Shown one piece after another: positions 7,419-16,900 of a stretch of 64,000 nt of DNA. Under the pieces are notes generated by a model. It worked only from the letters and a program-made list of their open reading frames with translations, was not told the DNA's origin and did not search any database. The DNA comes from an archaeon (GTDB lineage: Archaea > Nanobdellota > Nanobdellia > Woesearchaeales > GW2011-AR9), in the NCBI GenBank assembly GCA_018696395.1, contig JABHQR010000001.1, positions 1-64,000 of the forward strand, written 5' to 3'. The translations under genes were made by a program, and so were the position numbers. How positions within the stretch are numbered: the first letter of the stretch is position 1; every line of letters starts with the position of its first letter.

Positions 7419-9776
7419 ATGACATTAAAAAATAAAGTGAAAAGTGGAATTAGAATGTTAACACCACCCACAAAATTAGGTAAAATTTATGCTCTTGCAG
7501 CTTTGATTTCAACCCCAATTGCAGGAACCTTAGGTTTAGAGTTATATACATCAAAATATCATCCAAAAGAAAACCTTGCAGTTAAGTTAAAATTAGGGAG
7601 TGCAATAGACAAAGTTTTCAGTCCTTTTATGTCATGTAATCCAGAAAATGACTATCAAAATCAAGAAGGTCAAATTATAGATATGGAAACACTTTCCCCT
7701 AACGATATTGCATTAGAAACAATCGTTACTACAAATAATGGAAGTAATGAACCTCAAGGTGGAATTATTTATGTTAGTAATAATGCAATTTTTGTACCTG
7801 CTTTTGAAAATCAATATAATCCTAGTTGGGGTAATTTAGATAAACTTATTGAAAATCTTAATAATACAGATAGAACTATCAAACCAGCCTTAGCAGACGA
7901 AGGTGAAGGTGGAAAAGTGATTAGAATTCCTTTAAGTTTACCGTCCCCAGAGATATTATCTAATTATTTATCAGGAGAAGTTCCTGAACAATTAAAAACT
8001 AATCCAAAATATAAAGGACACTTTCTAGTTAAGACAGAGAATGGGTGGGAAGCACCAGAGAGTAGATCTGTAAGAAAAGATAAAATTAAAGATAAATATG
8101 AAGATGCAGCAAGTGTTCTTACTGGATATGGTGTAAATTTTGTATTTGGTCCAGTATTAGACCTTGTCCCAGAAGATAAAGAAAGAGTTCCAAACAATAT
8201 TATGGTAACTCAACAAAGGTCTTACGGGGATGATTTAGAAACTGTACTAGAACTTGCAACCTTATACACTGAAGTAATGCACAGCAAAGGCATTGATGTA
8301 ATTGCTAAACATTATGTTGGAACTGGTTTCATAAAAGGAGATAGTCATGATGGAAATTTAAATGGTTCAACTAGAAACATGTTTGATGAAGAAGTTGAAG
8401 TATCGAAAAAAGTTTTCAAGAAAATGTCATCTTCAATTGAAGGAATCATGATTACCCACAATAAAGATTCAGATTATGAAATGATTGATTCAGTTAATCC
8501 AGAAGTTTACCAAGAAATAAGAAGTTTCTTTGATGGAATAATTATAACTGATGATATGTCAATGGGATCTGTTAAAGTAATGTATGAACCAAGATTTGGT
8601 GATGATTGGTTAATGCAAGCTTGTTTAGATGCGTATATAGCGGGAGCAGATGCAATTATCTTAAAAAATCCTGACGATGCTGAAGATCTTAGAGCAAGAC
8701 TTGTTGAAAAAATGGCTTATGATTCAGAATTTAAACAAATGATGGATGAAAAGTCAGCAAGAATGATTGAGTTCAAAGGTTTAAATGTTTTAAATGAAAA
8801 TTTAGAACAACCAGAACAATTAATTGCTGATGTTACTGTAAGTGATACTGATGAAAATGGTCCAAATGCAGACCTTAGTTTGAAACCAACTGATAATGTT
8901 AAAGCCCAATGGGTTCCAGTTAAAGTAAAAAGTGGTGACACATTATTAGGTTTAATTGCTACAGAAGATTCAGACATTGCTTTCTTTAATTCAAGAGGAC
9001 AACCAGCAATAAGGAATCAAGATGAATTTAATTCAATCAAAGAAACTTTCATAAAAATCAATAATGTTCAACCAGATGGTATGAGAGCTGGAAGTATTTA
9101 TTTAGTTCCTGATTTGAACCTTGACGGACAAGTATCAGATAGAGAAAGTTATAGGCCTGTGCCAGTTGTTGAAGAAGCAACCCGAGTTTGTCAAATCAGA
9201 GAGTTAGATGATTTACCAACAGTTTCACACAAATTCAAAAGAGGAGAAACTCTTTATTCAGTATTATCAAATATGGGTGTAGAAGTAACTTATCCTAATA
9301 GTAGGAGATCACTTCCATTGACTAGCGGACCTTTAGCACCAATTTATCAACAATTTAAAATAGATAATCCAAATGCCCCATCAAATCCTAGAAGATTAAT
9401 GGCAGGTGAAACATTTCAATTTAGAGAGTATAATGATTTACATTGTGATGGTTCAACTACAAGTAATGTTGACACTCAAAATAATCAACTAGTTCCAGCA
9501 CAAGTCCAATCAAATACAACTGGTGATGATTTAATCAGATACAAAGTTCAAAGAGGACAATTATTTTATGGATTTTTAGCAGGTGAAGGGATAAATGTTA
9601 GGGATTCAAGAGAAGAATTTTTGCCTTTGAAAACTGGAACTTTATCTGGTTATTATCAAGATTTCAAAAATGCTAACCAAGGGTTTAGTGGAATGAACGA
9701 TTTTGATGCTGGTAAAAATTTTCTGTTCGTTGACATAAATAACAATGGAAGAATTGATTATAAAAAAATAGATTAA
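7419..9776 (+). CDS. secreted or anchored GH3 (NagZ-like) hydrolase with three LysM-like repeats
   Basis: A hydrophobic segment at 21-42 anchors or exports the protein. Residues about 95-455 form a glycoside hydrolase family 3 N-terminal barrel: NFVFGPVLDLV (240-250), the substrate-binding KH at 297-298, the catalytic-loop DSH (308-310) and the nucleophile region IITDDMSM (375-382). In bacterial NagZ the Asp-His dyad and the DD motif do the catalysis, releasing N-acetylglucosamine from cell-wall fragments. Three C-terminal repeats (about 500-575, 603-680, 707-783) begin like LysM domains (VKSGDTLLGLI, FKRGETLYSVL, VQRGQLFYGFL). The first and third end in calcium-loop motifs (DLNLDGQVSDRE, DINNNGRIDYKK). 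The combination points to binding and cleaving an amino-sugar polymer outside the cell; the target is unknown. Confidence 0.8.
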   Translation: MTLKNKVKSGIRMLTPPTKLGKIYALAALISTPIAGTLGLELYTSKYHPKENLAVKLKLGSAIDKVFSPFMSCNPENDYQNQEGQIIDMETLSPNDIALETIVTTNNGSNEPQGGIIYVSNNAIFVPAFENQYNPSWGNLDKLIENLNNTDRTIKPALADEGEGGKVIRIPLSLPSPEILSNYLSGEVPEQLKTNPKYKGHFLVKTENGWEAPESRSVRKDKIKDKYEDAASVLTGYGVNFVFGPVLDLVPEDKERVPNNIMVTQQRSYGDDLETVLELATLYTEVMHSKGIDVIAKHYVGTGFIKGDSHDGNLNGSTRNMFDEEVEVSKKVFKKMSSSIEGIMITHNKDSDYEMIDSVNPEVYQEIRSFFDGIIITDDMSMGSVKVMYEPRFGDDWLMQACLDAYIAGADAIILKNPDDAEDLRARLVEKMAYDSEFKQMMDEKSARMIEFKGLNVLNENLEQPEQLIADVTVSDTDENGPNADLSLKPTDNVKAQWVPVKVKSGDTLLGLIATEDSDIAFFNSRGQPAIRNQDEFNSIKETFIKINNVQPDGMRAGSIYLVPDLNLDGQVSDRESYRPVPVVEEATRVCQIRELDDLPTVSHKFKRGETLYSVLSNMGVEVTYPNSRRSLPLTSGPLAPIYQQFKIDNPNAPSNPRRLMAGETFQFREYNDLHCDGSTTSNVDTQNNQLVPAQVQSNTTGDDLIRYKVQRGQLFYGFLAGEGINVRDSREEFLPLKTGTLSGYYQDFKNANQGFSGMNDFDAGKNFLFVDINNNGRIDYKKID

Positions 9777-9870
9777 TTTTTTTTATTTTAAACAAATTTA
9801 TATTAATGATAACAAGATATACATCCCACTATATAAATTCTTAATAAAAAGTGTTGAAAATTACAAACAC

Positions 9871-10494
9871 ATGAACATTGGCGTTGATATGGATGAGATT
9901 ATTGCAGACATGGTTACTAAATTAGTCCCTTGGCATAATGAGAATTATGGAACCGATATTAAAAAAGTACAAATTAGAGATTATGATTTAAGTAAAGTCT
10001 GGGGTGGAACCAGAGATGAAATGCTAAAAAAGTTTAATTCATTTTATGTTTCAGAACATTTTTTTCAAATTGAACCAGTACCAGGATCAATTGAAGGAAT
10101 AAATGATATATCTTGTAACAACACATTAACAATAATAACTTCTCGTTCAAATTTAGTAAAAAATGAAACTTATGATTGGATAAACAGATATTTTCCTAAC
10201 AAATTTGATGATATTATAATAACTGGAGCATGGACAAAAAGTGGTTTTGATATCGATGAAAAAGATTTTGGGAATAAATCAGATGTTTGTAAAAGCTTAG
10301 GTATTGACATAATGATAGAAGATTGTTATCAATACGCAATGAACTGTTTACCACACATAAAAAAAGCAATTTTACTTAATCAACCTTGGAATGAAAGTTT
10401 CAATCCCACACATAAAGGGATTGATAGAGTTTATACTTGGCCAGCTATCGTACAAAAAGTAGGTGAATATCAATCTTTAGTAACAACAAGATAA
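9871..10494 (+). CDS. 5'(3')-deoxyribonucleotidase-like HAD phosphatase (NT5C type)
   Basis: The N-terminus NIGVDMDEIIADM supplies the HAD motif I aspartates D6 and D8. TIITSR (motif II) and later MIEDCYQYAM (motif IV region) follow, and LLNQPWNESF near the C-terminus is typical of the NT5C family (PF06941), which dephosphorylates nucleoside or deoxynucleoside monophosphates. Length 207 fits. It may balance the deoxynucleoside kinase (30519) and ribonucleotide reductase (43525) in the same window. Its last 25 bases overlap the end of the convergent gene at 10470. Confidence 0.75.
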   Translation: MNIGVDMDEIIADMVTKLVPWHNENYGTDIKKVQIRDYDLSKVWGGTRDEMLKKFNSFYVSEHFFQIEPVPGSIEGINDISCNNTLTIITSRSNLVKNETYDWINRYFPNKFDDIIITGAWTKSGFDIDEKDFGNKSDVCKSLGIDIMIEDCYQYAMNCLPHIKKAILLNQPWNESFNPTHKGIDRVYTWPAIVQKVGEYQSLVTTR

Positions 10495-11102
10495 TTTAAC
10501 ATTGATTCTACCATACACCTAGTAGCTAAATAATTTCTTTCATAAGCTGGTTCTGGGCCATTAAGTTCAAGTTGTGCAATATGAAGTTTATGATTAGTAT
10601 AATCAATTTTTTTTTTAACAGGAGAATTATTTTTTTTTTTAATATCAAGAGAAGCATCATTATATTTTTGATGTAATTTCTTGATTTCAGTACCCCCAAA
10701 AAATTTAATATTATCATCAAAAGTTAAAATGTGTGAAGATAATCTGTTTAAAAAAGATTTTTTAATTTTATAATCTAAAGTTCGATCACTTAAAGTACCT
10801 AATTCCAAAACATTTGAATTAATTGGTTGATTTGTTCTTCTAGAATATTTTCTTCGATGTAAAGAGATTACACCTATTTGATCGTATTGAGTAAGCATCC
10901 TGTCAACAAAAGCACAAATATGATGTTCTGTATTTTTAATACATGAATTTCTTGGACCTTCATAAATAAAAGAATAAGTTCCAAGATCTTGATGTAATAT
11001 CTGGTTTATTTTTACAGTGTAAAGTTCATCAGAATGAATACAAACAGCTAAAACAGGAATAGAACCCTCAGAGAGACTTAGTTTATATTTATCATTAGAC
11101 AT
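10470..11102 (-). CDS. hypothetical protein, perhaps N-formylglutamate-amidohydrolase-like
   Basis: A 210-residue protein with no signal peptide or membrane segment. The start VLAVCIHSDELY and the end LHIAQLELNGPEPAYERNYLA are faintly like the first and last strands of N-formylglutamate amidohydrolase/zinc carboxypeptidase-related folds, but the metal ligands are not clearly present, so I leave it unassigned. A poly-lysine/asparagine stretch lies near residues 150-166. It converges with, and overlaps by 25 bases, the deoxyribonucleotidase gene. Confidence 0.6.
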   Translation of the reverse strand: MSNDKYKLSLSEGSIPVLAVCIHSDELYTVKINQILHQDLGTYSFIYEGPRNSCIKNTEHHICAFVDRMLTQYDQIGVISLHRRKYSRRTNQPINSNVLELGTLSDRTLDYKIKKSFLNRLSSHILTFDDNIKFFGGTEIKKLHQKYNDASLDIKKKNNSPVKKKIDYTNHKLHIAQLELNGPEPAYERNYLATRCMVESMLNYLVVTKD

Positions 11103-11219
11103 AATGATAAGATTATTAATTTAGATTAATTAATTTAGTTGTATTAGATTATAATAAAAATGTTATTTTATTTTAAAAAGAGATTCATAATTTAACAAAA
11201 AAAAGAAAATAAATAAAAA

Positions 11220-11450
11220 TTACTTCCAGATCTGATATTCTTTAATTATCATAATCATGAAAATTATTAACAGAATAGCACCAGCAATTAAGTACCAGAT
11301 ACCTTCAGTAAGTAACCCAGTACTAAGAGTTTGGAACATACCCCATCCCATTACAATAAATCCTAACCATAAAAATTTGTCTAGAACAAGTTTCATAATT
11401 TCAAATTCTTGCTCATCAGTCATCCTTTTTTTAGCTTTACGCTTAACCAT
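11220..11450 (-). CDS. small two-helix membrane protein of the pilin locus
   Basis: 76 residues: a basic N-terminus (MVKRKAKKR), an amphipathic stretch, then two hydrophobic helices near 27-45 and 51-68. It follows the pilin gene at 11511 on the same strand with 60 bases between them and could be cotranscribed. The revcomp of CACCTTC just upstream gives GAAGGTG as ribosome binding site before ATG. I do not recognise the family; a role in pilus assembly is only suggested by position. Confidence 0.6.
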   Translation of the reverse strand: MVKRKAKKRMTDEQEFEIMKLVLDKFLWLGFIVMGWGMFQTLSTGLLTEGIWYLIAGAILLIIFMIMIIKEYQIWK

Positions 11451-11510
11451 TTTGAGTCACCTTCTTTATTATTTTTGTGAATTATTATTAATTTAAAAAA
11501 TAAAAAATAA

Positions 11511-12092
11511 TTAAGTTGTTTTTATGAAAAATGTCTTACTGTCATATTCAGACCCATCAGTTTCATCCGTTACAACAACCTTAAACAAATAATTTCCTGT
11601 TTTATCAGGAGCAGTTATTGATACCGGAACCACTTTATTATCTCCAGCGCCTAACACTTGAGAATAATCATCCCAACCTAACCTAGCACTTACTGAAATA
11701 CCATCCGAAGTTGTCCAGGTAGTTGTTTTCTCAGATACAAAATCAACAAATCCACTATCAGATTTAACTTGAAATTTCACAAGAAAACTCTTCTCAGAAT
11801 CTTCTGTATTCTTTATACCAATTGCTTGAGTATCCATTTCACCAGTTTCTAAAGTAATGTCTGTTGCAGGAAACGACAATTTATTATTACTAGTTCTTAA
11901 ATCGTCTAGAATTTGTTGTCTGACTGATTCTTGTACAGAATTACTAGTATCTTCCATACTACCAAATTGTCCTTTTACAAACCCCAATCCTAATCCTAAA
12001 ACAACAAAGGCAATTACTACAATTACAATCGCTTCAATTGACAAATTCAACGAAGCTTTCTTACCAAGAAATTTTAAATTAAATTTCACCAT
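11511..12092 (-). CDS. archaeal type IV pilin/archaellin-like protein
   Basis: The N-terminus has the class III signal layout: a basic stretch (FLGKKASLN) directly followed by a long hydrophobic helix with an early glutamate (LSIEAIVIVVIAFVVLGLGLGFV). After processing by prepilin peptidase this helix would form the filament core. The rest, about residues 60-193, is a beta-rich domain with the pattern of an immunoglobulin-like or CARDB-type fold, presumably exposed. GAGGTGCATAA upstream supplies the ribosome binding site. The prepilin peptidase gene lies about 600 bases upstream on the same strand, supporting the assignment. Confidence 0.75.
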   Translation of the reverse strand: MVKFNLKFLGKKASLNLSIEAIVIVVIAFVVLGLGLGFVKGQFGSMEDTSNSVQESVRQQILDDLRTSNNKLSFPATDITLETGEMDTQAIGIKNTEDSEKSFLVKFQVKSDSGFVDFVSEKTTTWTTSDGISVSARLGWDDYSQVLGAGDNKVVPVSITAPDKTGNYLFKVVVTDETDGSEYDSKTFFIKTT

Positions 12093-12207
12093 TTATGCAC
12101 CTCTTTAATTAAAGTTAAAATTTTTTACAATCTTATTAACATCTATTTTTTAATATTTATAATCTAGTTAATTAATTTTAATATAAAAAGCTTTGCATTA
12201 ATAATTA

Positions 12208-12603
12208 TTAAATAGATTTAGAATTTAAATCACTTTCATCACCATATTCTATAAATTTGTTATGATGATCTGGTTCATTGAAATTTTTATCTTTATTATG
12301 TTTGATTCCACACCAAAATGTTTCAGTATCAGAACAGATCTTACTTGTATATGCAATTAAACCATTACCATATCCACAATAAGCACAATTAATTTTCTCT
12401 AAAGGATCTAAATAACTTAATTTATGTCTGTCAATTTTAATATAACTAGACCGTTTAATTAAAGGGAGTTTATACAAACGAAAACATATTTGGTGATAAA
12501 TTTCAATAGTAATATCCAGAAATGCTAAAGGAACAATCATCCCATAAATAAATGGGGCAGATAAACCCAGCCTAAATTTATTTCTAAACTTACGTGATTC
12601 CAT
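12208..12603 (-). CDS. conserved hypothetical protein with CxxC motif
   Basis: 131 residues. A hydrophobic N-terminal part (PFIYGMIVPLAFLDITIEIY) is followed by a strongly patterned segment, YIKIDRHKLSYLDPLEKINC-AYCGYGNGLIAY, then TFWCGIKH and an acidic tail. I recall this pattern from a widespread uncharacterised bacterial and archaeal family of roughly the same length; no function is established. The cysteines (CAYCG and WCGIKH) could bind a metal. It sits between the pilin and the prepilin peptidase on the same strand. Confidence 0.65.
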   Translation of the reverse strand: MESRKFRNKFRLGLSAPFIYGMIVPLAFLDITIEIYHQICFRLYKLPLIKRSSYIKIDRHKLSYLDPLEKINCAYCGYGNGLIAYTSKICSDTETFWCGIKHNKDKNFNEPDHHNKFIEYGDESDLNSKSI

Positions 12604-12671
12604 CTGACAAAAGAAAAACTAAGTGTTTAAATGTTTTTTGTATAAAATGATTAATTATGATTCTTTTTTAC

Positions 12672-13571
12672 TCAAAATAACACACTACTTAACCATTCCC
12701 AGAAAAACATTAAAACTAAATAAGCAAAAAGAAAACCAGGAACTAATGGCAAACCTTCTTTAATTTTAATTTCAGTAAGTTGACCTTCACTGTATAATTG
12801 ACGTAAATGGTTTAAATCTTTTCGATCAATAACTTTTTTCTCAACAACTAACTCTTTCCTACCGAGATTTTCTTTCATCACATAAACATCTTCAGCTAAC
12901 CAATCACCTTCAACTAAAAAAGGAATTTTTCTTGCCTGAATAAAACAAGTTTCTTCTACTGAAGCTACAAATATAAATAAATAATATCCTAATAAAGGAA
13001 TTATTGCAAGAACTAAAAAGAATACCTGCCAGAAGGTTAATATTAAAAATAAAATTGTAAAACCCAATGCAACAAAATGTTCCACTTTATTTTGTTTAAT
13101 TTTTGATTTAAAAGAAATTATGAAATTTTTTCTTTTAATGAAAGCTAGGACCAACATCCAAACTAAACCATAAATTGCACTTACAAGTAATAGTAGTAAG
13201 AAGAATAAAGCTAAACCCCAAGCCAGATTTATATTACTTGAAGTTCCAAAAATGAAATCCGTACCTAAAACTACACCCATCCCTAACAACAATTTACTAT
13301 CTGCTCCACCCCATTGCCCACTAAAAAAAAGAACTGAAGCAATAACTAGACAGATTATAAATCCAACCAATCCTGAAACTAAAAACTGCCAACCATAATC
13401 TATTGCAAAAGTAGCTCTTAACAACAATGCTAAAAAAATAAACCCATAACTAATCATGTCAGGAACTTCTCTTCTTTTAATATCAGTATAAGAAGCAATT
13501 ATTAATGTGATTAATGTTAATATAAATAAGGAGATATTAGCAGTACTTAATTCTATCATGTTGAAATACAT
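12672..13571 (-). CDS. archaeal type IV prepilin peptidase (A24 family)
   Basis: A polytopic membrane protein with both aspartates of the GXGD aspartic peptidases: D30 in YTDIKRREVPD and D91 in WGGADSKLLLGMG. The glycine motif is GGADSK rather than GxGDxK, still with the essential Asp. Known relatives (PibD/FlaK) cut the signal from pilins and archaellins at the cytoplasmic face. A soluble stretch of about 80 residues interrupts the last helices (residues 205-275), a common insertion in archaeal members. It probably processes the pilin at 11511. The start could be M1 or M5. Confidence 0.85.
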   Translation of the reverse strand: MYFNMIELSTANISLFILTLITLIIASYTDIKRREVPDMISYGFIFLALLLRATFAIDYGWQFLVSGLVGFIICLVIASVLFFSGQWGGADSKLLLGMGVVLGTDFIFGTSSNINLAWGLALFFLLLLLVSAIYGLVWMLVLAFIKRKNFIISFKSKIKQNKVEHFVALGFTILFLILTFWQVFFLVLAIIPLLGYYLFIFVASVEETCFIQARKIPFLVEGDWLAEDVYVMKENLGRKELVVEKKVIDRKDLNHLRQLYSEGQLTEIKIKEGLPLVPGFLFAYLVLMFFWEWLSSVLF

Positions 13572-13629
13572 ATCTTAAAGAATTTTTTTAGGTATATTAA
13601 GTTTTGGGTATAATTTAATATATTAAATC

Positions 13630-13824
13630 CTAACCGGGACAGTCAGTACAAGGAGTTCCACCATTACGTGCACCACAGCAGATAACTTTCTTCCAGATAT
13701 TTCTTTTCACACCATAATGTGAACCATAAGATGTAGTCCCACTTACTTTATACCCCATGCTACCTGCTGAATATCCAACTGGACCATTAAAATATCCGCC
13801 CGAACTAGACCCATAACTCACCAT
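13630..13824 (-). CDS. small Gly/Ser/Tyr-rich protein with C-terminal cysteines
   Basis: 64 residues. The first 45 are Gly, Ser and Tyr repeats (YGSSSGGYFNGPVGYS) and the end carries CC and CTDC (CCGARNGGTPCTDCPG). A good TATA-like TTTATAAA lies about 30 bases before the ATG, leaving a very short leader. The composition resembles the N-terminal 110 residues of the protein at 50199. Function unknown; surface or structural material is a guess. Confidence 0.5.
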   Translation of the reverse strand: MVSYGSSSGGYFNGPVGYSAGSMGYKVSGTTSYGSHYGVKRNIWKKVICCGARNGGTPCTDCPG

Positions 13825-13934
13825 AATTAACTATTGTTAAGTTGTCTTTTTTATAAATATAATGGTGTATTGCAAAAAATTAAGAAAAAAAGAAAGTAGT
13901 GTGAATATTAAAAAAAGTAATTTAAAATTAACAC

Positions 13935-16900
13935 TTACTCACCCATAGACATTAAACTAACAATTTCAGTTAAAGAGAATATAATATCATCTAATTTATT
14001 GGTAGGTTCTACTTCAATTTCTCCACTGGTAAGTCCAACTACTAATTGACCTATTACTTTTACAGCAACCCAGGATTCCTTTACTTTTTCCATCTCTATG
14101 CCTTTCTCTTTTTCCCACCAAGGACCTTCTACATGTTCACCTTCAACTTCTTTAGCTACAGTACTCATAATATCATACAAGAAATCAAAATCTACGCTAA
14201 CAATAGCGTCTTGAGTACCGTCATAATCACTTACTTGTTCAATTCTCATAACAACTTCTGGATTAACTTTCATCAAACCTTGGAATACCAATTCTTCTTC
14301 ATCTTTAATTTGAAAAATGATTTCAGCACCATCATCAAATCTATCACTAATTTTGTTAATCTTATCCATTATTTCTTCATTTTGTTGAATCTCTGCAACT
14401 TCATGAGCAGGTGGACCTTTTGGACCACCAAATTCTTCGTTCATTTTTTCAATGATAAACTCTTTTGGTGGAAAAATCCAAATTTTCATGTAAGGATTAA
14501 GAACATTAATATCTTCACCACCTTGACTAAAATGATCAGTTTTCTTATATTCTTCCCAGATTTCCACATCACCATAAATACTTTGATAACTTAATTGAAT
14601 AGGCATATATTCTTCAGGAAATTCAGTTTCCCCTAAACAAGCTAATGTCCAAGCAGTACGATCAGTATTTTCCATTAAGACCCTATGTAACCCATTAATA
14701 ATTCTCATATGATCTTCAAATTTATTTGGATCATCATTTACAAATTCGTTAAAGAACCAATCCATAAAATCTTCATTAAAAGATTCTTGAATTAACTTCC
14801 TTTCTTCAATCAATTTTTCAAGATCTTTTTTACACCAATCATCTTCCATCACATCAAATGAATTATGTTTGTATTCTCCGAATTGTTCTAATTCTTCACC
14901 CCAACCATCAATCCAAAATCCAGCTTGTTCATCACCGTTAGTATATGTGTCACAGTTTGCACCAAATTGTAAAAGTTCTTTATCTTCTTCCCATGAATCA
15001 CCTGATTCACATGCAAAATTCAAAATTCTTTTTTTATCTTCACTACATTTTGGTTCTGCACAATCACTATCACTTTGACAACCATCACACTGACCTTCTA
15101 ATTCACAACCATTTAACCAATCACCATCACAATCACTATATCCCTCTTCACATTCACAGTGACCTCGTTCTTCATCAAAGAATTGTTTATCGTAACATTC
15201 TAAATCGCCATTTTCATATTGACACAAGTTACATACTTTACAAGATTCATCACATTGTTCTAAATCACCATTTTCCCAATCACATTCCCAACAATCTTTA
15301 CAATCATCATCACAATCTTTATTGTCATTATAGTTTTGATTATCATCTTCTTCTTCGAGATCTTCAAACCACACATAATCATCTGCAACAGCCATTCCAG
15401 TAATCAAACTACTAGTACCTAAATTCTGTTCACCGCTAGAATCATCATTACCCTCATCTGATGGCACTGATTCTGATTCACTTTCTTCTTCAACAGGTTC
15501 AGATTCATGAGAATCACTTTCTGGTTCATTATTATTTTCTGGGACTTCACCATCATTCCCCTCTTCAATACTATTTTCATCAGTAGGTTCTGACACCTGT
15601 TCTTCAGTTTCTCCTACGGGATCTTCATCAATTTGATCAGTTTCTCCATTATCTTGTTCAGTATCGTTTCCTTCTTCATTGTTAGAAGAATCATCTGCAT
15701 CTTCATTATTCTCCGGCTCAGCAGGTTCTAGTTCATTATTATCATTATTTGAGTCATCGTTGTCATCATTAGGAGGAGGACCATTTTCACCATAACCTAA
15801 ACATATGCACATGCCATCAATACAATTAGTATTCTGATCACCACATTCTTGTTCACAACCATCTTTACATTCAGACACTTCGTTATTATCATCACCTTGT
15901 TCAGGAGAATCATCATTACCTAAACACACACATTTGTCATTTACACAATCAGTATTCTGATCACCACATTCTTGCTCACAACCATCCTTACATTCAGATT
16001 CTTCATGATTACTTTCTTCATCATTTCCATTGAACCAACCATCATCTTGATTTTCTTCTTCCCACATTTGTTCACAATCACAGTCAGGATCATCACAGTC
16101 CCAATAAGTATCACCATCATCATCTTGACCGTTGGTACAATCTTCATCCCCTCCCTGGGCAGAAACACATTGGGCATCTTCACAATAAAAATTTTGATCA
16201 CATTGTTCTTCTTCAGAACGACACCAAGCATTGTTAATTTCAACTGTTTCTTTTATCAAATAATCTTTATATTCAATTCTTTCAATTTTTTGTTTAATAA
16301 GATCATCAAGACCAATATCATTTACTGTATCATACAAAAAATCTTCCAGTTCATTAGAAGTAATATCATTATCTTCTTGTGCTCTCCAATTTAGTTCAGA
16401 TAAGTAATTGTTTAATTTTTGTTCTTGAGAATAAAATTCTTTTCTAGCATCAGATGCTGAATTAGAACTTTTAATTTCATCAACCACATCATCTAACATC
16501 TCAATAAAACCATTTTTGACTTCTTCAATTTCGTTATTATGCAAATCTTCCCATGCATAACCAGAATCAAAATGTTCATCACCAATTTCTTCTTTATTTC
16601 TACTTTCAATATGTGCCCAGATATGAAAATTATCTTCGTCAGACTTCACATCATGGTTAATAGACAATTCTGAATATAGATCATCATTATCAACAATTGT
16701 TCCAGTGATATAAGTTACATCAACAGTTTCTTTCCTACTTAATAAACCAGAAAAAATGTTACTACATTCATCAGGATTAGTATTAATGTAATTATTAACA
16801 TTTGATTCAACATTAGCAGCAGCTTCACCCAATTCAGATAAACTAACATCACCATTTTCATATAAATCAACCATTTCTTGAAATGAATTTATAAAAAGTC

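Noticed and set aside
15972-16394. Plus-strand frames opposite the giant acidic protein gene
   Set aside because: Phe/Ile-rich or His-rich translations typical of the antisense of acidic, Asn-rich coding sequence.
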